Assembly: GCA_030760725.1 (NCBI GenBank)
Contig: JASWHV010000012.1
Span: 85,200,968 to 85,264,967, forward strand
Direction of reading: 5' to 3'
DNA from: Neostapfia colusana
Taxonomy: Eukaryota; Streptophyta; Magnoliopsida; Poales; Poaceae
Length of the DNA: 64,000 bases
Below, one piece after another: positions 33,821 through 45,900 of this stretch (position 1 is its first letter; every line of letters begins with the position of its first letter). A program made the position numbers and the translations under genes. The notes under the pieces were generated by a model. The model was not told the origin of the DNA. It was given only the letters and a program-made list of their open reading frames with translations, and did not search any database.

Positions 33821-35756
33821 GGCCGGCGATTGCGGCTCGCCCCTGTCTCTCTCTCTCCCTCTGCCCTTGCGAAAGGCAGAGAGGGTGGAGGAAGAGCGCG
33901 GGAGTGAAGGCCGTTTTGCTTCCCTGCGATTCTGAAGAAACAATGGCGCGGAGAGGTTTGAGGAAGCCTCGGTTAATTTTGGAGTCGGTTGCAATCCTCG
34001 TGCGCATGACAAAGCACGGGAGCGCCTGGGCCGTGCCGGTCACGATGCAGAGGCGTGCGCGTCGAGAACGAACACCCCGTTTCCCACTCTTCTCATCGAC
34101 GTCCATGGCCGGAGTAGAGCATCAATTCGAATGCCAGTTCAAGTGGGCCGGTCCAGCTTGACCGCCTTGCTGGGCCTCTCGGAAAAACCACGAATATAGA
34201 ACATCGATCCGTTCCGTTGAACTTTGCCGACCTGGTTCCATCAACAATAACGATGTTTAACTAAGAGAGTCCTGCTCCTACCTGGACAAACTGTGACCTC
34301 AGCTAAATCCTACCCGTACAGAAGAAAACGGCACGAAAATACCCAACGCATTCTGGTCCTTGCATTTTCTTGGCACCAAAACGGCCACTGCATAATTGAC
34401 GTCATTTTCAGCCCGTCCCCATCATCTGGCTAAGCTAATAATATAAAAACCGGATCAAACTAAATTTTATATTTATTTTTGAACTGATATATAATAGAGT
34501 CGAAATAAATTATGAAAGGACCTTGAGCTGATCATGTTTACCACACCTACACCTCGCTGCAAGCTAAACATGTGGATGCCCCTCCCGGAATCGCATCAAA
34601 CCACAGCCACAAGAGAGACGTCTGACATCAGTATCAGTACAGGAAAAGATGTCCAAGCTGTGCCTGTGCAAAAGAAATGGCAAAGAGCAGCCGGGCTGCC
34701 GTTGCCAAAAAGAAAATTAAACATCGGTATACTAATACTATGACGACATTTCTTATAAACAATATGTTTGTAATGTACTTTCTCCTTTTAAATTGTTATC
34801 ATTTAAATCTTTTTAAAATTACAATTATTTATTAACAATAGAAATACAAAAAAACTGATGATACATCTGAATATTCTATAAATCAATGAGATAAATATTT
34901 TATGAAGCTGCTGCACGATACGTGGGTCCATCATGTGCTGGAACCGAGAACGTTCGAAGCATCTTCAAAATCTCGTCCCGTCTGAGGCGCCCGCCTGAGT
35001 GCCACGTGTGGAGGAGCGTGACAGAACGCACCGAAGCGAGCTTTTCCTTGGTCCAGAAAAACGTAGGGGTGGCCCGTGCCCCGTGGTGGTGGTTTGGTAT
35101 GCTCGCCTGATGGCGTGATTCGCAGCAGATCGCTTCCCCAGGGGAAAGCCGTGGTCGGCCAGGCCGAGCTGGCCGCCTGACAGCGACCTCCACGGAGGCC
35201 CCGCGCCACGCGTAGCGCCCGTTGTGATAGGGCACGCGGCTCGCCTCATCTCGCCGATCAGAGTTCCGGGTTACCTTACGCAGTTACGCGTCGTTCCGTT
35301 TCGTTGTTGGCCCAACTTTTTGTGTTCAAGCGATATGAACCAGGTTACAAGTAAACCGAACTTACCACATGTATACCAGTTTAACTTCAAATCGACGAAT
35401 AATAATATTGACCCGTATGGAGAGAGAGGGGCAGATCATCACAAATCCGGGGAAAAAGAGTCGTCGCGGGATCAACAGACGGACCATGGACGTGCATGTG
35501 CGCCAGTACATCACGCTAGGAGACACACATGAAGTCCAACGTCCAGCACAATGATTGAACATGACACGCCGTGGGAGGTTTCCGGATTTTCGTAGCTCGT
35601 ATCCCGTGACGGGCGGACAGTTCCGATTTGGCGGCACCAACAAATCTCCCTTTTCACCCCGGCTCTCTGGCACTGAATAAAGCTAAGAGAGGACCGTCGC
35701 AGGTCCTGTACCAAGTAAAGATGGCACGTAAGAGTAATACTCTTACTTCGCTTGAT
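33821..35756. other. Intergenic region upstream of the second PME gene
   Basis: Contains its presumed promoter and CT/GA-rich leader, an AT-rich stretch at about 34,740-34,900 and GC-rich DNA at 34,910-35,240. No gene was recognised; the open frames found are short and without motifs. Confidence 0.5.
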
Positions 35757-35774
35757 TTGTTTTTTTTCTTAGTA
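35757..35774. repeat. Target-site duplication of RTE copy 1, 3' side
   Basis: TTGTTTTTTTTCTTAGTA matches 39,214-39,231 with one substitution. Confidence 0.85.
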
Positions 35775-38700
35775 CAACAACAACCAAACCTTTTATCCCA
35801 AGCCTGTTGGGGTCGGCTAGACATGAAATCCAATATCAATGAAGTAAAAGAGAGGAAAAGATATAAAAACAAGGAAAAAAGAAAAAGAGAAGGAAAAAAA
35901 AGAAAGAAAAGAAAAGAAAAGGAGAAAAAGGAGAAAAGAGAGAAAAATAAGAAAAAAGGAAAAGAAAAAAAAAAGAAAAAAGAAAAAAGACTACGATTCT
36001 GGCACATGAATTGCTACTTTCCATGCGGTCCTATCATGAGCTAAGTCTCTGGATACATTCCAATCTCTCAAATCTCGTTTTACCGCCTCCTCCCAGGTCA
36101 ATCTTGGTCGTCCTCTACCCCTCCTAATATTTTCTCTACCTCTTAAAATCCTACTGTTAACCGGTGCTTCTGGAGGTCTCCGTTGGATATGTCCAAACCA
36201 CCTAAGTCGATGTTGGACTAACTTCTCTTCAATCGGCACCACCCCTACCTTATCACGAATCGTCTCATTCCTTATTCGGTCTCTTCTCGTGTGCCCGCAC
36301 ATCCACCGTAGCATGCGCATCTCTGTGACACTCATTTGTTGGACATGTTGCCGTTTAGTTGGCCAACATTCCGCCCCATAGAGCATCGCGGGTCTGATCA
36401 CCGTCCTATAGAACTTCCCTTTTAGCTTTTGTGGGACTTTCCTATCACATAGGATTACAGAGGCTTGTCGCCATTTCATCCACCCTACCTTGATCCTGTG
36501 GCAAACATCCTCATCAATATCGCCATTGCTTTGTAACATTGATCCTAAGTATCGAAAAGAGTCCCTTCTAGGTACTATTTGTCCTTGTAGACTAACATTT
36601 CCCTCTTCACGACCAACACCACTAAAATCACACCTCGTATACTCGGTTTTGGTCCTACTAAGTCTAAACCCCTTGGACTCTAAGGTTTGTCTCCATAACT
36701 CTAATTTCTTATCAACATCATCTCTAGTTTCATCTACCAGCACTACATCATCGGCAAAGAGCATGCACCAAGGGATATCCCCTTGTATATCCTTCGACAC
36801 CTCATCCATCACTAAGGAAAAGATGTATGGGCTCAAAGCTGATCCTTGATGTAGTCCTACTGCGATAGGAAATGCATCAGTCTCACTATCACTTACGCGC
36901 ACACTTGTCCTAACATTATTGTACATATCCTTGATAAGGGTAATGTACTTTGTTGGCACTTTATGTTTCTCTAGTGCCCACCACATGACTGATCTTGGTA
37001 TCTTGTCGTACGCCTTCTCCAAGTCGATGAACACCATATGCAAGTCCTTCTTCTGCTCTCAATATCTCTCCATAAGCTGACGAAACAAGAAAATCGCCTC
37101 CATTGTAGACCTCTCAGGTATAAAACCAAACTGGTTTTTAGTGACATTGGTCACTTTGCTCAGGCGGTGTTCAATCACTCTCTCCCAAAGCTTCATAGTA
37201 TGACTCATAAGCTTAATACCTCGATATTAGTACAACTTTGAATATCTCCTTTATTTTTGAAGATAGGTACTAATATACTTTTCCTCCATTCTTTAGACAT
37301 CGTGTGTTGACCGAAAAATGTAGTTGAATAGCTTTGTGAGTCATACTATTGCCACGTCACCAAGACATCTCCACACCTCAATAGGAACATCGTCAGAGCT
37401 GAGGGCCTTTCCTCCCTTCATCCTTTTTAAGGCCTCCTTAACCTCAAACTCTTGTATCCTCCGCACGAACCGCCTGTTGGAGTCATCAAAGGAGCCATCC
37501 AACTCAACCATAGTGCTCCCATTCCCATCATTGAATAGACCATTAAAGTAATCACGCCATCTATTCTTAATCTCTTCATCCTTCACTAGAATGTGGTCAG
37601 TCTCATCTTTGATGCATTTAACTTGATTGAGATCCCTCATCTTACTCTCGCGGATTTTTGCTACCTTGTATATGTCCTTTTCACCTTCTTTTGTCTCTAG
37701 TCTCTCATATAACTTATCATAGGTCTGTCCTCTTGCCTTACTCACAACCCGCCTTGCATTCTTCTTAGCCTCTTTGTACTTAAGCATGTTGCTTGCGCTT
37801 CTATCATTATGCCAACTCTTGTAACACCCTTTTTTCTCCTTAATGACCTTTTGTACATCCTCATTCCACCACCAAGTGTCTTTATGTACAAGTTTCTTTC
37901 CCTTTGTCACACCGAACACCTCACTAGCTACCTTCCTAATGCAAGTTGCCATCTTCATCCACATACTATCTGCATCTCCATTTTCTGCCTAGGGTCCTTC
38001 TGTGATCACCCTATTTTTAAAAGATTATTGTGATTCTCCCTTCAACTTCCACCACTTTGTTCTTGTGATTTTGACATCTTTGTCCCGCAAAGAACATGTA
38101 TGGAAGCGAAAGTCAGCTACCACAAGCTTATGTTGAGTCACAACACACTCCACCAGGATCACCTTACAATCTAGACACTCCCGTCTATCCTTTCTCCTAG
38201 TGAGGACAAAGTCAATCTGGCTAGAGTGTTGGGAACTACTAAAGATCACTAGGTGAGATTGCCTCTTCCTAAATAGGGTGTTAGCTATCAACAGATCATA
38301 GACTACGGCAAAATCTAGGATGTCCTTACCCTCTTGATTTCTATCGCCGTATCCAAAACCTCCATGTACTCCCTCAAATCCTAGGTTAGTTGCACCCACA
38401 TGACCATTGAGATCTCCCCCTATGAGGAGTTTCTCGGTTATCGGTACACTACTAACCATATCCTCCAAGTCCTCCCAAAATTGCCTCTTAGCACTCATGT
38501 TGAGCCCAACTTGTGGGGCATAAGCACTAATGACGTTCAAGACAATGTCCCCAATTACTATCTTGATTAAGATGATTCTATCCCCTCGTCTTCGAACATC
38601 CACTACTCCATCCTTAAGACTCTTATCTATTAGAACACCTACGTCATTCCTAGTCCCAGCCGAACCAGAATACCAAAGCTTGAAACCGGTATTCTCGACT

Positions 38701-39213
38701 TCTCTCGCCATTTGACCCGCCCACCTAGTCTCTTGTATACAAAGGATATTTACTCGTCTCCTAATGGCAACATCTACTAACTCACGTAGCTTCCTCGTCA
38801 AGGATCCTACATTCCAACTACCCACCCGAAATCTATGTTCCTCGGCTAGCTTCCTTACGCTTTGCACCCGTCGAGTAAGATGCAAAGACCCTTGCTCACT
38901 TATCACTACATCCGGGCGATGATGTAGCGCGCCACTAAGGTAGTGGCGATCCGGCCCTTGCTCATTTAACACCATATCCGGGTTCCGATATGGCGCGCCA
39001 CTAAGGCGGTGGCGACCCGGCCCTTGCCCACTTAACACCATACTCTGGTTCCGATATGGCGCGTCGCTAAGAGGGTTACGCCCCAACGAATTTCTATTGG
39101 GTTTCATTTCCATGAGAATGACTAAGTGTAGTTATTGGCTCGCCAAGCCTATCACAACCCCTCCTACTTTACCCAGGCTTGGGACCGGCTATGTCATTAC
39201 AACATAGACAGAG
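35775..39213 (-). mobile_element. RTE-type non-LTR retrotransposon, copy 1 (decayed, apparently full length)
   Basis: A 3,439-bp insertion with an 18-bp TSD (one mismatch). In minus orientation: 5' region, a single EN-RT ORF, a polypyrimidine 3' UTR (about 35,850-35,990) and a tail ending in TTG repeats. It is co-linear with the intact copy at 46,790-50,234. Confidence 0.93.
35991..39113 (-). pseudogene. RTE endonuclease/reverse transcriptase ORF, inactivated
   Basis: Fragments run in order: endonuclease (39,113-38,025), linker (37,964-37,341) and reverse transcriptase with FADD catalytic motif (37,043-35,991). Relative to copy 2 there is a stop near 38,030, TGG to TAG near 37,990, an indel near 37,300-37,320, a stop near 37,240, and Arg to TGA near 37,063. 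The encoded protein would otherwise be about 1,050 aa. Confidence 0.93.
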
Positions 39214-39231
39214 TTGTTTTTTGTCTTAGTA
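39214..39231. repeat. Target-site duplication of RTE copy 1, 5' side
   Basis: TTGTTTTTTGTCTTAGTA; see 35,757-35,774. Confidence 0.85.
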
Positions 39232-39298
39232 ATTGATTTATTTTTTGTTTTAGTAATTTATTTGTTTTTTGTTTTAGTAATTGATTTGTTTTACTGTT
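39214..39298 (+). repeat. T-rich tandem repeat at the RTE copy 1 insertion site
   Basis: About three imperfect copies of a ~27-bp unit (TTTTTTGTTTTAGTAATTGA followed by TTTG). The RTE target-site duplication is part of this unit, so the element entered a pre-existing tandem repeat. Confidence 0.8.
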
Positions 39299-39925
39299 GT
39301 CATTATTAGCTTTATTTGGCGCTATAAAAATGGTGAGGGGACGCACCTGAAAGGGATACAGAGGAGTCCCGTGGTGGCAAGGAAAGCAAATAAACAAAAA
39401 GACATCCCCTCAAGAAAAAAGAGAGAGAGACGACCACTGACTACTGAGAGAAAAAGAAAATGTAAATCCAAGACCCGAGAGAGATTTGGAAAAACACGTT
39501 GACGCGTCGGTTAATCCATATCCCCTCCCTTTGGCTCCGCGTCCCCGTGAACCCGCACCCTCCAGCCTCTCGTGCTCCACTGGCGCCCTTCTGGAACCCT
39601 CAGCGCCTCCTAATCCCGGGCAAGTGATTAATCTCTTTCCTAATCCGAACCGCATCATCTCCCGCAATTCCTCGTTGCTCCCCGTCGATCCAGCCGCGTC
39701 GATTTCCTCGTGGCGGGCTTGGTGCGAGTTGTTGCCGCCGTCGCTGCTGGTGCTGGTGCTGCCGAGGTGAGTGATCTGGATCGGTGGGCCGATAGCGGCG
39801 CGGAGGTGGGAGCCGTTTTGGCTTTGGAGGAGCTAGCTATGCCGGTCGAGGTGTCGCAGCCGGATTGAGCATGAGGGGTGGGGCTGGTGGCGGTGGCGGC
39901 GGCGGCGGTGCGCGTGGCGTGGACG
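39299..39925 (+). promoter_or_regulatory. Presumed promoter and 5' UTR of FAB1
   Basis: Purine-rich DNA near 39,410-39,490 is followed by GC-rich sequence. A GAG|GTGAGT-like site near 39,765 could be a 5' UTR intron donor. An in-frame ATG at 39,878 would add 16 residues. No TATA box was assigned. Confidence 0.4.
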
Positions 39926-42900
39926 ATGGGATCACCGGATGGGCGGCTGGTGGAGCTGTTCGGCGCGGTGAAATCGTGGATGCCGCGGCGGGGTGAGCAG
40001 TCGCCGCCGCCCGCGTTGGGGGCGGCGGCGGGGGCGCAGCCGCATGACCTGTCGAGGGACTTCTGGATGCCCGACCAGAGCTGCCGTGTGTGCTACGACT
40101 GCGACGCGCAGTTCACCATCCTGAACAGGCGGCACCACTGCCGCCACTGCGGCCGCGTGTTCTGCGCCAGGTGCACGGCCAACTCGGTGCCACGCTCGCC
40201 GGGGGACGCCGCGAGGGAGGACGGCGAGCGGATCAGGGTCTGCAACTACTGCTTCAAGCGCTGGCTGGAGGAGGAGGCCCCAGCGCGGAGGGACTTGGCG
40301 CAGCCGTCCAGCCCAGTGCTGAGCCTGTCGCCGTCAGCCGCAAGTGTGGGGAGCGACAAGTCCAGCTCCACTGGGCGTAGCAGCACGGGGTCGAACGGGC
40401 AGATGTCGTCCTACACGAATGTCAGCTTCACAGACTTCACATCTGCGCCTGTCCATGGTGAAGGCAACTGCTTAGAGGGCGATGGCTTTTCAGAGAAGCA
40501 GCAGGCTGTGAAGGAGCCTGCGGGGGGCATGGAGCCTGAAACTTATGTGGACAACCCATTGGATCCATTCAACTTTTGCTTGAATAGGTATGCCTTCATG
40601 CTTTGTTCATTGACAAAGTGAAATCTTACTTGTCACAATATGATCGGTTGTGAAAGATTGTATATACATTGATTGACCGATCAGCAAATTGCATCCATGC
40701 TTCTGAAATGCTGTTTCATGTTGTGTAGTTTTGGACAAGATGTACTTATTTGATGATAGAATATTTTTTCTATGGATGCTATGTAAAACCCCATGTGCAA
40801 CGCTTTTTATGTCATGAGGTGTCTCAAGAAAATGTTATCTCATGATCTAAGTACATTTACTGTAACTTTCTTCAGCATCAGCAAGTATGCCCACCGCCAC
40901 ATGCTTCTAGGGTTGCTTCACTAGACCCAATGTCTGGTAGTGTTACTAGGCAAGTTCCATCTAAATTTGATTGCTATAAAAAGCAGGTTTTAACTTATGG
41001 TGGTAGAATAGATTTATGTGGCTATTTATTCCAGTCTGCTTAGCAATATCTTTTTAACCTTTTTTTGTGAGTGAAACGTGCTTAGTCTTTAGAGGAAGGT
41101 TATTTAGCTGAGTGTAGGCGTTTATCTCCTATATTGATTCACTTATTATATCTGGATTACGAAGTGCACCCTTTTCGCTAAGTCAACATTAATTTTGTAC
41201 TAGGAGTGATGATGAAGATGATGACTATACAGTTTTCCACTCAGATTTGGAAGGACAGCAATTGCAGAATTCTAATGACTGTTATGGACCTGTGCATTTT
41301 GATAGCCATCAAGCTATTTGTACTGATGGCACAAAAGAATCCACATCACCAAGGAAAGAAGCAACAACATTGGTTGATCCCTCAACAGATAAGACTGAAG
41401 ATCATAGCATCGAAAATTATGAGTGCTGCAATACGCGATCTTCTTCCCTGTATAGCATGGAAGTGCCAGAAAATGAACCAGTGGACTTCGAAAACAATAG
41501 CTCACTTTGGGTACCTCCAGAACCTGAGGATGAAGAGGATGATCATGATGGTGTTTTATGTGATGATGATGAGGGTGAGGATGCTACAGGAGAGTGGGGA
41601 TATCTACGCTCAAACAGCTTTGGCAATGGGCATTGTCGAAGTAGAGATAAATCGGCTGAGGAACACAAGAAAGCCATGAAAGAAATAGTTGATGGTCATT
41701 TTCGGGCACTAGTTTCTCAGCTTCTTCAGGCTGAAAAGTTACCATTGGTTGATAAAAATGGCAAAGACAGTTGGCTAGATATAGTTACTTCTTTGTCTTG
41801 GGAGGCTGCATCTCTTTTGAAACCAGATACTAGCAAAGAAGGTAGGATGGATCCTGGTGGTTATGTCAAGGTGAAATGCCTGGCTTGTGGCCGCCCAAGT
41901 GAAAGGTAAACAAATATAAATGAAGATGACTTTCACTCATCACATGGCATGATGATTTTACGTCATTATGAGTTTAAATGTTTATTACCTTATGGGTTAT
42001 GTGAACTGTATGCTTACTAATTCAAATTTTCTCTGATGCTACTTTCTAATTTCTATTGAGCTTCCTTTTCCTTTTCACTGGAGCATTTATACGTTTTTTT
42101 CCATCATTTGTTTTGTGCTCCACTTGAGAGCTTATTTGGTTTTGTTGTTAAACTCCTTTATTTCCAGTTTCGCTGTGAAGGGAGTTGTTTGTAAGAAAAA
42201 TGTTGCTAATCGACGTATGCCATCAAAAAAGGAAAAGCCACGAATTCTAATTCTTGGTGGTGCACTCGAATATCAGCGTGTATCAAATTTGCTTTCAAGT
42301 TTTGATACTTTATTACAGCAGGTATCTCTTTCCGCACACGTTTTGAATGCAAAGTGCACTGACAAGGTTATAAAGATTGACAGCTGCTTTTAGTGATGCA
42401 TTCTCAGAATTCTTCTATTTGACTCCAGGAAACAGATTATTTGAAAATGGCAGTCGCAAAGATCAAGGCATACCAACCAAGTGTCATATTGGTAGAGAAA
42501 TCTGTATCTCGTTATGCTCAGGATTTATTTCTGGAGAAAAACATTTCGCTTGTTCTGAATATTAAAAGGCCATTGCTGGAAAGGATATCTCGATGTACTG
42601 GTGCTCAAATAGTTCCCTCGATTGATTATTTGTCGTCCCAGAAGCTTGGGCACTGTGACTTGTTCCATGTAGAGAAGTATGTCGAAGAGCATGGGACTGC
42701 TGGGGAAGCTGGGAAGAAAATGCTGAAGGCCCTTATGTTTTTTGAAGGCTGTCCAAAACCCTTTGGTTGTACAGTAAGTGATACACTTGATGTCTCAGTT
42801 ATAGAGCTTTTATTTCATGTCTCTTTCATTACATGTTGCAAAACAGCGTCTTTGTGCCTTTATCTACTTAATTACTAATGGGAAACCCCTTGAGGTCACT

Positions 42901-45900
42901 GCAAGATTGCCTGAAAATTATATCATAATGCATGAGATTTTTTTAGCATTTCAAGAGATCCTATAACAAATGGCATTAGTCTAGCTGGAAAATTATCAGG
43001 ATGCTCTTCTATATTCCTTTATGGAAAAGACATTTTTTATTTTTGCTGTGGATGCATGTTTAGCTTATGTTGTAATGACATAGCCGGTCCCAACCCCGAG
43101 TAAAGGAGGAGGGGTTGTGATAGGCTTGGCGAGCCAACAACTACACTTAACCACTCATGGAAATGAAACCCAATAAAAATTCGTTGTTGTTGTTGTTGTT
43201 GCATGCACGTTTAGCCTACCCTAACGTGCTTGGGACAAAGGCTTTGTCGTTGTTGTTGTTGCTGTGGATGCATGTTTGTTAAAGGATTTATTACATCACC
43301 TCATCGTAGCCACTTGGAATGGAGATAAAATATCTGCATTACATCTTTTAGAATAACAAACGTGTAATGAGTCTACTGCCACAGGATATGTATCTAACTA
43401 TCTCTAATTCTGTAGATCTTACTCAAAGGTGCCAATGGTGATGAGCTTAAAAAAGTGAAGCATGTTGTGCAATATGGAGTATTTGCAGCTTATCACCTGG
43501 CGCTTGAGACATCTTTCCTTGTGGATGAAGGTGCAACCCTTCCAGAACTCCCACTCAAGTCACCAATCATTGTTGCTTTGCCAGATAAACCTTCCAGTGC
43601 TGATAGATCCATCTCGACAATACCCATCTTGACAATGCCTAGTGCTTCATCATCAAATAATGGCATGCAAGCATTTGATTTACGAAATGATGATACGGCA
43701 TTTAATGTCATAAAGAGAACGGGACAAACAGTATCAGCATGCTCTCCTGAGAATAACACCTGCCAAAGACCGGGAGTTAGTAGTGATGGAACAACATCTG
43801 TTCAAATCAGTAGCCAGAATGGAAACATTGATTGCTTGCTGGTTCCTCGGTCATCTATTGGTCCCTTGGTTCAGCAGGCAAACATTTTTACAAGAGATGT
43901 GAATAGCAACCTGCATTTTGAAGGATATCAGAGTGATACTACAAAACATTTGTCTGTTTATGACTCTGGCGTATTGCCTGATCATCCTACAAACTCTAAC
44001 TTGATGTCTGTTGAGAACGATAATTCATTTACTAAAATTTCTGGGATTGGAGACAATATGGCAGAAAAACCAGCTGTTTATCTCAATGTACATGTTTCTC
44101 ATGATGATGACAGTTCAAAGGACGATTCAATTACCAAAAAGGATGAAATTCCAGCGTCTCCTGCTGATAATCAGAGTATATTAGTTTCTCTGTCCTCTCG
44201 TTGTGTTTGGAAAGAGACTTTATGCGAGCGGCCACACCTTCTTCGTATAAAGTATTACGGTAACTTTGACAGACCTTTAGGCAGGTTTCTGCGAGACCAG
44301 CTATTTGATCAGGTTAGATTGAGAATCCATACATCTATATTTGTTCTAGAACTTTATGTTTCGTTTAACCCTTTAACTTTCACACTTTGCTTCAGAACAA
44401 CCTTTGTCATTCTTGCGAGCTACCGCCAGAGGCCCATGTTTACTGCTATGTCCACCCCCAAGGCAGCTTATCAATATCAGTTAGAAAACTTTCAGTAAAG
44501 TTGCCTGGTGAGCATGATGGTAGATTTTGGATGTGGCATAGATGCTTACGTTGTCCACGAGTTAATGGGCTCCCTCCAGCAACTAAAAGAGTAGTGATGT
44601 CTGATGCTGCCTGGGGCTTGTCATTTGGTAAATTTTTGGAGCTTAGTTTTTCAAATCATGCGGCAGCATGTAGGGTGGCAAGCTGTGGTCACTCTCTTCA
44701 CAGGGATTGCCTTCGTTTTTATGGGTACGTCCTCATTTCTGCTCCACCTTATTGATTTGTTAAACTTTGTTTCTTACATGTTTGTATCTCAGCTTTGGTG
44801 AAATGGTTGCATGCTTCCGATATGCATCCATCAAGGTTTACTCTGTGTTTCTGCCACCACCGAAACTTGATTTTACTTCCCAACATCAGGAATGGGTAGA
44901 ACAAGAAGCAAATGAGGTAGAATATGCTTAATATTATGAACCAATCTGTGTCATTATTTGTGCTGATGCTGACAGTTAATGAATCAGGTGGATAATGCAG
45001 CTGACCTCCTGTTCAGTCAAGTTCTCAATGCGCTCCGCGACATTGATGGAACACCAATCACAGGTTCTTTTGATGGGAACTTGAAGATCCTCGAGTTGAG
45101 AAGAAATATCGTAGAGCTGGAAGAGATCCTTTTAGCGGAGAAAGCTGAATTTACGGTACATTTGTTTTGAATTTCCTTATCTAATGTTTTATTGTCCCGC
45201 ACCCCCTCGTGTCTGCACAAAAAGCTATTCTTACTATCGGAGCATTATTCTCCAGGAGTCATTAAAGAACCTATGCAAAAAGAATATGGGAAAGGGACAG
45301 CAGTACATTGATATTCTTGAAGTTAACAAACTGAGGAGGCAGCTATTGTTTCTGTGTTACTTGTGGGATCGGCGGCTTACCTTCATAGCAAATTCAGGTG
45401 GCAAGTACCGTGATGCACTAGGAGGTCTAAGGGTTGGGAATAGGGATTCTGATTTTGGTGATAATTCAGTTGATCCCAATGCAATCACAAAATCAGAAAA
45501 GATCTCTAAGGTGACAGAGATTCTTTCAAATTCAACAGAAGGGTCCTTGCAACAGCATTCAAGTCCATTCCATGGTGAAAATAAGGGGATCAACCAGGAA
45601 CATCATTCTAATGAAAATAGCTCGAGAAATGTCGAAGAGTTGACTGGTGGAGAAGATGCAATGGCGAAAATTAATCATGCCAACAGAGCCAACGTCAAGG
45701 CTCACCTGGATGGCCAAGAATCCAGAGTTGGTGTTCGTAGGGTTGTTTCTGATGGTCAATTCCCAGTAACTACTGACATCCCAGACACATTGGACATGAA
45801 ATGGAGAGGAGGGAACGGACCTGTTCCTGATGCAAACTTGGTGAAGCCACTACCTTCAGCTGAAGGATCTGCAGTTGATGTAAAAAATCAAGCTAAGGTT

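Noticed and set aside
35628..36044. Lys/Glu-rich 138-codon plus-strand frame
   Set aside because: It is the complement of the polypyrimidine 3' UTR of the RTE element.
39878..39925. Upstream in-frame ATG of FAB1 as the start
   Set aside because: The added 16 residues are a GC-rich Ala/Val stretch, while MGSPDGRLVELF at 39,926 matches the usual start of plant FAB1 proteins. It is not excluded without transcript data.
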